A DNA stretch of 7,570 nucleotides from positions 1-7,570 of the forward strand of contig JAFYZE010000147.1 of assembly GCA_017548805.1 (NCBI GenBank), written 5' to 3'. Below the pieces are notes generated by a model. It had not been told where the DNA came from. It did no database searches and saw nothing but the letters and a program-made list of their open reading frames with translations. This DNA is from Bacteroidales bacterium. GTDB taxonomy: Bacteria > Bacteroidota > Bacteroidia > Bacteroidales > UBA932. Made by a program: the position numbers and the translations under genes. Positions 5,243-7,570 of the stretch are shown here, piece by piece. Each line of letters starts with the position of its first letter. Position 1 is the stretch's first letter.

Positions 5243-6805
5243 ATGGAAACTGAGAAAACCGAAAAAGACCTCATAGTAGACGTCGGTTCGAAGGAGGTCC
5301 AGATCGCCTTGATGGAAAATCACAGGCTGATCGAGCTCAACAAGGAATCCAGTCAGGGTCACACTTATTCGATCGGAGATGTCTTCCTCGGAAGGGTCAA
5401 GAAAGTGATGCCGGCGCTCAATGCAGCGTTCGTGGACATCGGAGACTCAAAGGAAGCTTTCATCCACTATCTGGATCTCGGACTTTACTTCTCGTCATTT
5501 GACGAGTTCGTCAAGAAGTCCAATCCCAACACCGATCTGCACAAGCTTTATTCGAGCATTCCGATAGGGCCCATCCTCGCGAAGGAGGGACACATCGAAG
5601 AAGTGCTGAAAGTGGGGCAGATGATCATAGCCCAGATAGTAAAGGAGCCCATCTCCACCAAAGGATCCCGGCTGACCGCGGAAATTTCATTGGCAGGACG
5701 CAACATTGTACTGCTCCCCTTCGCAGAGAAGGTGAGCATTTCCCAGAAGATCTCTTCGAAAGAAGAGAAAAAACGGCTTGAAACGCTCGTCAGGAGCATT
5801 CTTCCCAAGAATTACGGAGCCATCATCCGTACCGCCGCGGAAGGCAAGAACGCCGCCGTACTGGTCGGAGAGCTGCGCTCGCTCATCGAAAAGTGGGAAG
5901 GCTCCTGGAAGAGGATCGCCAAGGACAAGGGTATAGGCCTGCTCTTCACGGAGTATTCCAAAACCACCACCATCCTCCGGGACCTGCTGAACGATACGTT
6001 CACCAACGTACATGTGAACGACGTCAAGATCTACGAGGAAACAAAGAAGTATATTTCCCTGATCTCACCCGAGCAGGAGAAAATCGTCAAGCTCTACGAA
6101 GGCAAGGAGCCGATCTTCGACCATTTCGAGGTCAGCCGCCAGATCAAGAGCTCTTTCGGGAAGGTGGTCCCGATGAAGCAGGGAGCCTACCTGGTGATAG
6201 AGTCCACGGAAGCCCTGAACGTGATCGACGTCAACAGCGGCACGAGGGCCAAGACTACGGACCAGGAGGAAAACACCTTCGAGGTGAACAAGCTCGCGGC
6301 GGAAGAGATTGCACGTCAGCTCAGGCTGCGTGACATGGGAGGCATAGTGATCGTGGACTTCATAGACATGGCGTCTGGAGAACACCGCAACAGCCTCTTC
6401 AAGTACATGCAGGAGCTCATGGACAAGGACAGGGCAAAGCACAACGTGCTGCCTCTCACCAAGTTCGGACTGATGCAGATCACGCGACAGCGCATACGCC
6501 CGGCGATCCAGATCAACACGGCCGAGATCTGTCCCCTCTGCCACGGCACGGGCAAAATCACATCGAGCGCCGTCATCGACGAGCAGATAGAGAGGGACCT
6601 GGCCGAACTGGTCCGGGATAACGGTCTGAGGACCGTCACCCTGAAAGTGAGCCCTATACTGGGAGCCTACCTGACGCGGGGACTTTCATCCTTCGTCGGA
6701 AAATGGAAAAGAAAGTACAAATGCAAGGTCAAGGTCAGCGAAAGCAACGACTTCACCGTCCTGCAGTATGAATTCTACAACGAGAATGGAGAGAAGCTCT
6801 TTTAG
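5243..6805 (+). CDS. rng: Ribonuclease E/G family endoribonuclease (RNase G)
   Basis: RNase G cuts single-stranded RNA, trims the 5' end of 16S rRNA and helps mRNA decay in the cytoplasm. I use the ATG at 5243 (METEKTEKD, 520 residues). A frame-open ATG at 5168 would put 25 unsupported residues through the terminator hairpin. Length is close to E. coli RNase G (489) and to the Bacteroidota form (about 520), and the long RNase E scaffold tail is absent. Domains: N-terminal RNase H-like strand region 8-35 (DLIVDVGSKEVQIAL), S1 RNA-binding domain from about 41 (IGDVFLGRVKKVMPALNAAF) with a long insertion to about 140, and the DNase I-like catalytic core. Metal-binding residues are Asp329 and Asn331 in VIDVNSG and Asp372 in VDFIDM. 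The zinc-link CPLCHGTG is at 430-437 (Cys430, Cys433), followed by the dimerising small domain. The stop overlaps that of the convergent rluD gene. Confidence 0.96.
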   Translation: METEKTEKDLIVDVGSKEVQIALMENHRLIELNKESSQGHTYSIGDVFLGRVKKVMPALNAAFVDIGDSKEAFIHYLDLGLYFSSFDEFVKKSNPNTDLHKLYSSIPIGPILAKEGHIEEVLKVGQMIIAQIVKEPISTKGSRLTAEISLAGRNIVLLPFAEKVSISQKISSKEEKKRLETLVRSILPKNYGAIIRTAAEGKNAAVLVGELRSLIEKWEGSWKRIAKDKGIGLLFTEYSKTTTILRDLLNDTFTNVHVNDVKIYEETKKYISLISPEQEKIVKLYEGKEPIFDHFEVSRQIKSSFGKVVPMKQGAYLVIESTEALNVIDVNSGTRAKTTDQEENTFEVNKLAAEEIARQLRLRDMGGIVIVDFIDMASGEHRNSLFKYMQELMDKDRAKHNVLPLTKFGLMQITRQRIRPAIQINTAEICPLCHGTGKITSSAVIDEQIERDLAELVRDNGLRTVTLKVSPILGAYLTRGLSSFVGKWKRKYKCKVKVSESNDFTVLQYEFYNENGEKLF

Positions 6806-6826
6806 GGCTCCTCTCTTTTTTCTTTT
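6788..6826 (+). terminator. Rho-independent terminator of rng, embedded in both convergent coding ends
   Basis: GAGAG-A-AGCTC (6789-6799), loop TTTTA (6800-6804) and GGGCT-C-CTCTC (6805-6815) form a 10-bp stem with one A/C mismatch and one T-G wobble. TTTTTTCTTTT follows at 6816-6826. The left arm is the end of the rng coding sequence, and the rng stop TAG spans the loop-stem junction. The right arm and T-run are the reverse complement of the last rluD codons (ending KEKREEP). The T-run lies only on the plus side, so it should stop rng transcripts and not rluD transcripts. Confidence 0.75.
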
Positions 6827-7570
6827 GTATATGCCCGCCACTTGGCGATGAGGGCCTGCATGTCCTCGGGGACGGGCGACTCGAAGCGGATGCGCTCGCG
6901 GGTGCGCGGGTGGGTGAAGCCGAGGACCTGGGCATGAAGGGCCTGGCGCGGGCAGAGTTCGAAGCAGTTCTGGATGAACTGGCGGTACTTGGCGTAGATG
7001 GTGCCCTTGCGGATCTCGGTGCCGCCGTATCGGTCGTCACCGAAAAGCGGGTGGCCGATGGAGGACATATGAACGCGGATCTGGTGCGTACGGCCGGTCT
7101 CTAGCCGGCACTCTATCACGGTCACGAAGCCGAAACGCTCCAGGACGCGGTAATGCGTCACGGCGTGCTTGCCCTTCTCAGGATCGTCGTAGACACGGAA
7201 GCGCAGGCGGTCGTTGGGATCGCGGCCGATATTGGCATCGATCGTGCCCTCGTCCTCCTTGAGGTTGCCCCAGACAACGGCGACATAGACACGGTCTATG
7301 CTGTGCTCGAAGAACTGCTTCGCAAGGTTGAGCTGGGCCTCGTCGTTCTTGGCCACGACCAGAAGACCGGAAGTGTCCTTGTCGATGCGGTGCACGAGTA
7401 TGCCCATCCTCTCGTCCTCGGCCTCCGGGCCCTGGGAGATGCCCAGATGGAACGCGAGGGCATTCACGAGCGTGCTCTCGAAGTGCCCGTGGCCCGGATG
7501 TACGACCATCCCGGCGGGCTTGTCCACCACGAGAAGGTCTTCATCCTCGTATGCTATGTTGAGGGGAATG
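6802..7570 (-). CDS. rluD: RluD-type 23S rRNA pseudouridine synthase, N-terminus cut by window edge
   Basis: RluA/RluD-family enzymes convert chosen uridines in rRNA to pseudouridine; RluD acts on the helix 69 loop of 23S rRNA. The visible 255 residues begin IPLNIAYEDEDLLVVDKP and stay in frame to the window edge, so the start and the expected S4 RNA-binding domain lie outside. A GTG at 7530 is open but sits inside the conserved core and is not the true start. Motifs: DKPAGMVVHPGHG in the first strand region, HRIDKDTSGL with the catalytic Asp (codon 7381-7383), AVTHY, and RTHQIRVH followed by GHPLFGDDRYGG. These are closest to RluD by motif, although other RluA-type paralogues cannot be excluded. 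The TAA (6802-6804 on the minus strand) overlaps the rng TAG, and the last codons double as the rng terminator T-run. Confidence 0.9.
   Translation of the reverse strand, partial: IPLNIAYEDEDLLVVDKPAGMVVHPGHGHFESTLVNALAFHLGISQGPEAEDERMGILVHRIDKDTSGLLVVAKNDEAQLNLAKQFFEHSIDRVYVAVVWGNLKEDEGTIDANIGRDPNDRLRFRVYDDPEKGKHAVTHYRVLERFGFVTVIECRLETGRTHQIRVHMSSIGHPLFGDDRYGGTEIRKGTIYAKYRQFIQNCFELCPRQALHAQVLGFTHPRTRERIRFESPVPEDMQALIAKWRAYTKEKREEP

Noticed and set aside
5230..5253. Seven-codon ORF (ATG at 5230, TGA at 5251-5253) overlapping the rng start
   Set aside because: It could be a leader peptide, but nothing beyond the chance presence of ATG and TGA supports it.
6802..7530. Complete short rluD starting at GTG 7530
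   Set aside because: The frame continues upstream to the window edge with conserved family sequence (YEDEDLLVVDKP), so the gene is partial and not a 242-residue protein.
1..7570. Mobile elements, CRISPR arrays, tRNA/rRNA genes, defence or phage systems
   Set aside because: I read both strands and found no transposase or integrase motif, no spaced direct repeats and no tRNA- or rRNA-like sequence. Nearly all bases are taken by housekeeping-type genes.

Overview
The window looks like an ordinary, gene-dense stretch of chromosome from a member of the Bacteroidota, most likely Bacteroidales. Several signals agree: a Bacteroidota-type promoter (TTTG, 19 bases, TATTTTTG) before the HU gene; start codons without clear Shine-Dalgarno sequences but preceded by A/T-rich leaders; a Bacteroidota-type HU whose arm reads ARNI; a tiny all-basic AURKAIP1/COX24-like protein directly after HU; and an exported thioredoxin-like protein of a Bacteroidota style. 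Coding regions are clearly GC-rich and the main intergenic region is AT-rich. I cannot assign a genus.

Minus strand, 4507 down to 1: a compact four-gene cluster read leftwards, lon (ATP-dependent protease), ung (uracil-DNA glycosylase), coaD (phosphopantetheine adenylyltransferase) and a secreted thioredoxin-fold protein that runs off the left edge. The junctions are TGATG (1-base overlap), ATGA (4-base overlap) and a 3-base gap, so this is almost certainly one transcript with coupled translation. A perfect 17-bp palindrome lies 31 bases upstream of the lon start codon.

Centre, 4508-4749: an AT-rich divergent control region with the lon upstream sequence on one side and the HU promoter on the other.

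Plus strand, 4750-6805: HU, then a 29-residue Lys/Arg/His-rich protein (likely a small-subunit ribosomal protein related to mitochondrial mS38 and actinobacterial bS22), then a hairpin terminator, then an RNase E/G-family ribonuclease (rng). Next comes a convergent RluD-type 23S rRNA pseudouridine synthase on the minus strand, cut by the right edge. The rng and rluD stop codons overlap by 4 bases, and the rng terminator is encoded inside both C-termini.

The rightward half is dominated by nucleoid, ribosome and rRNA-maturation functions, and the leftward half by protein quality control, DNA repair and cofactor synthesis. I see no mobile element, CRISPR array, tRNA, rRNA or defence system. The most interesting items are small: the tiny ribosomal-protein candidate, the lon palindrome and its imperfect second copy upstream of rng, and the dual-coding terminator.
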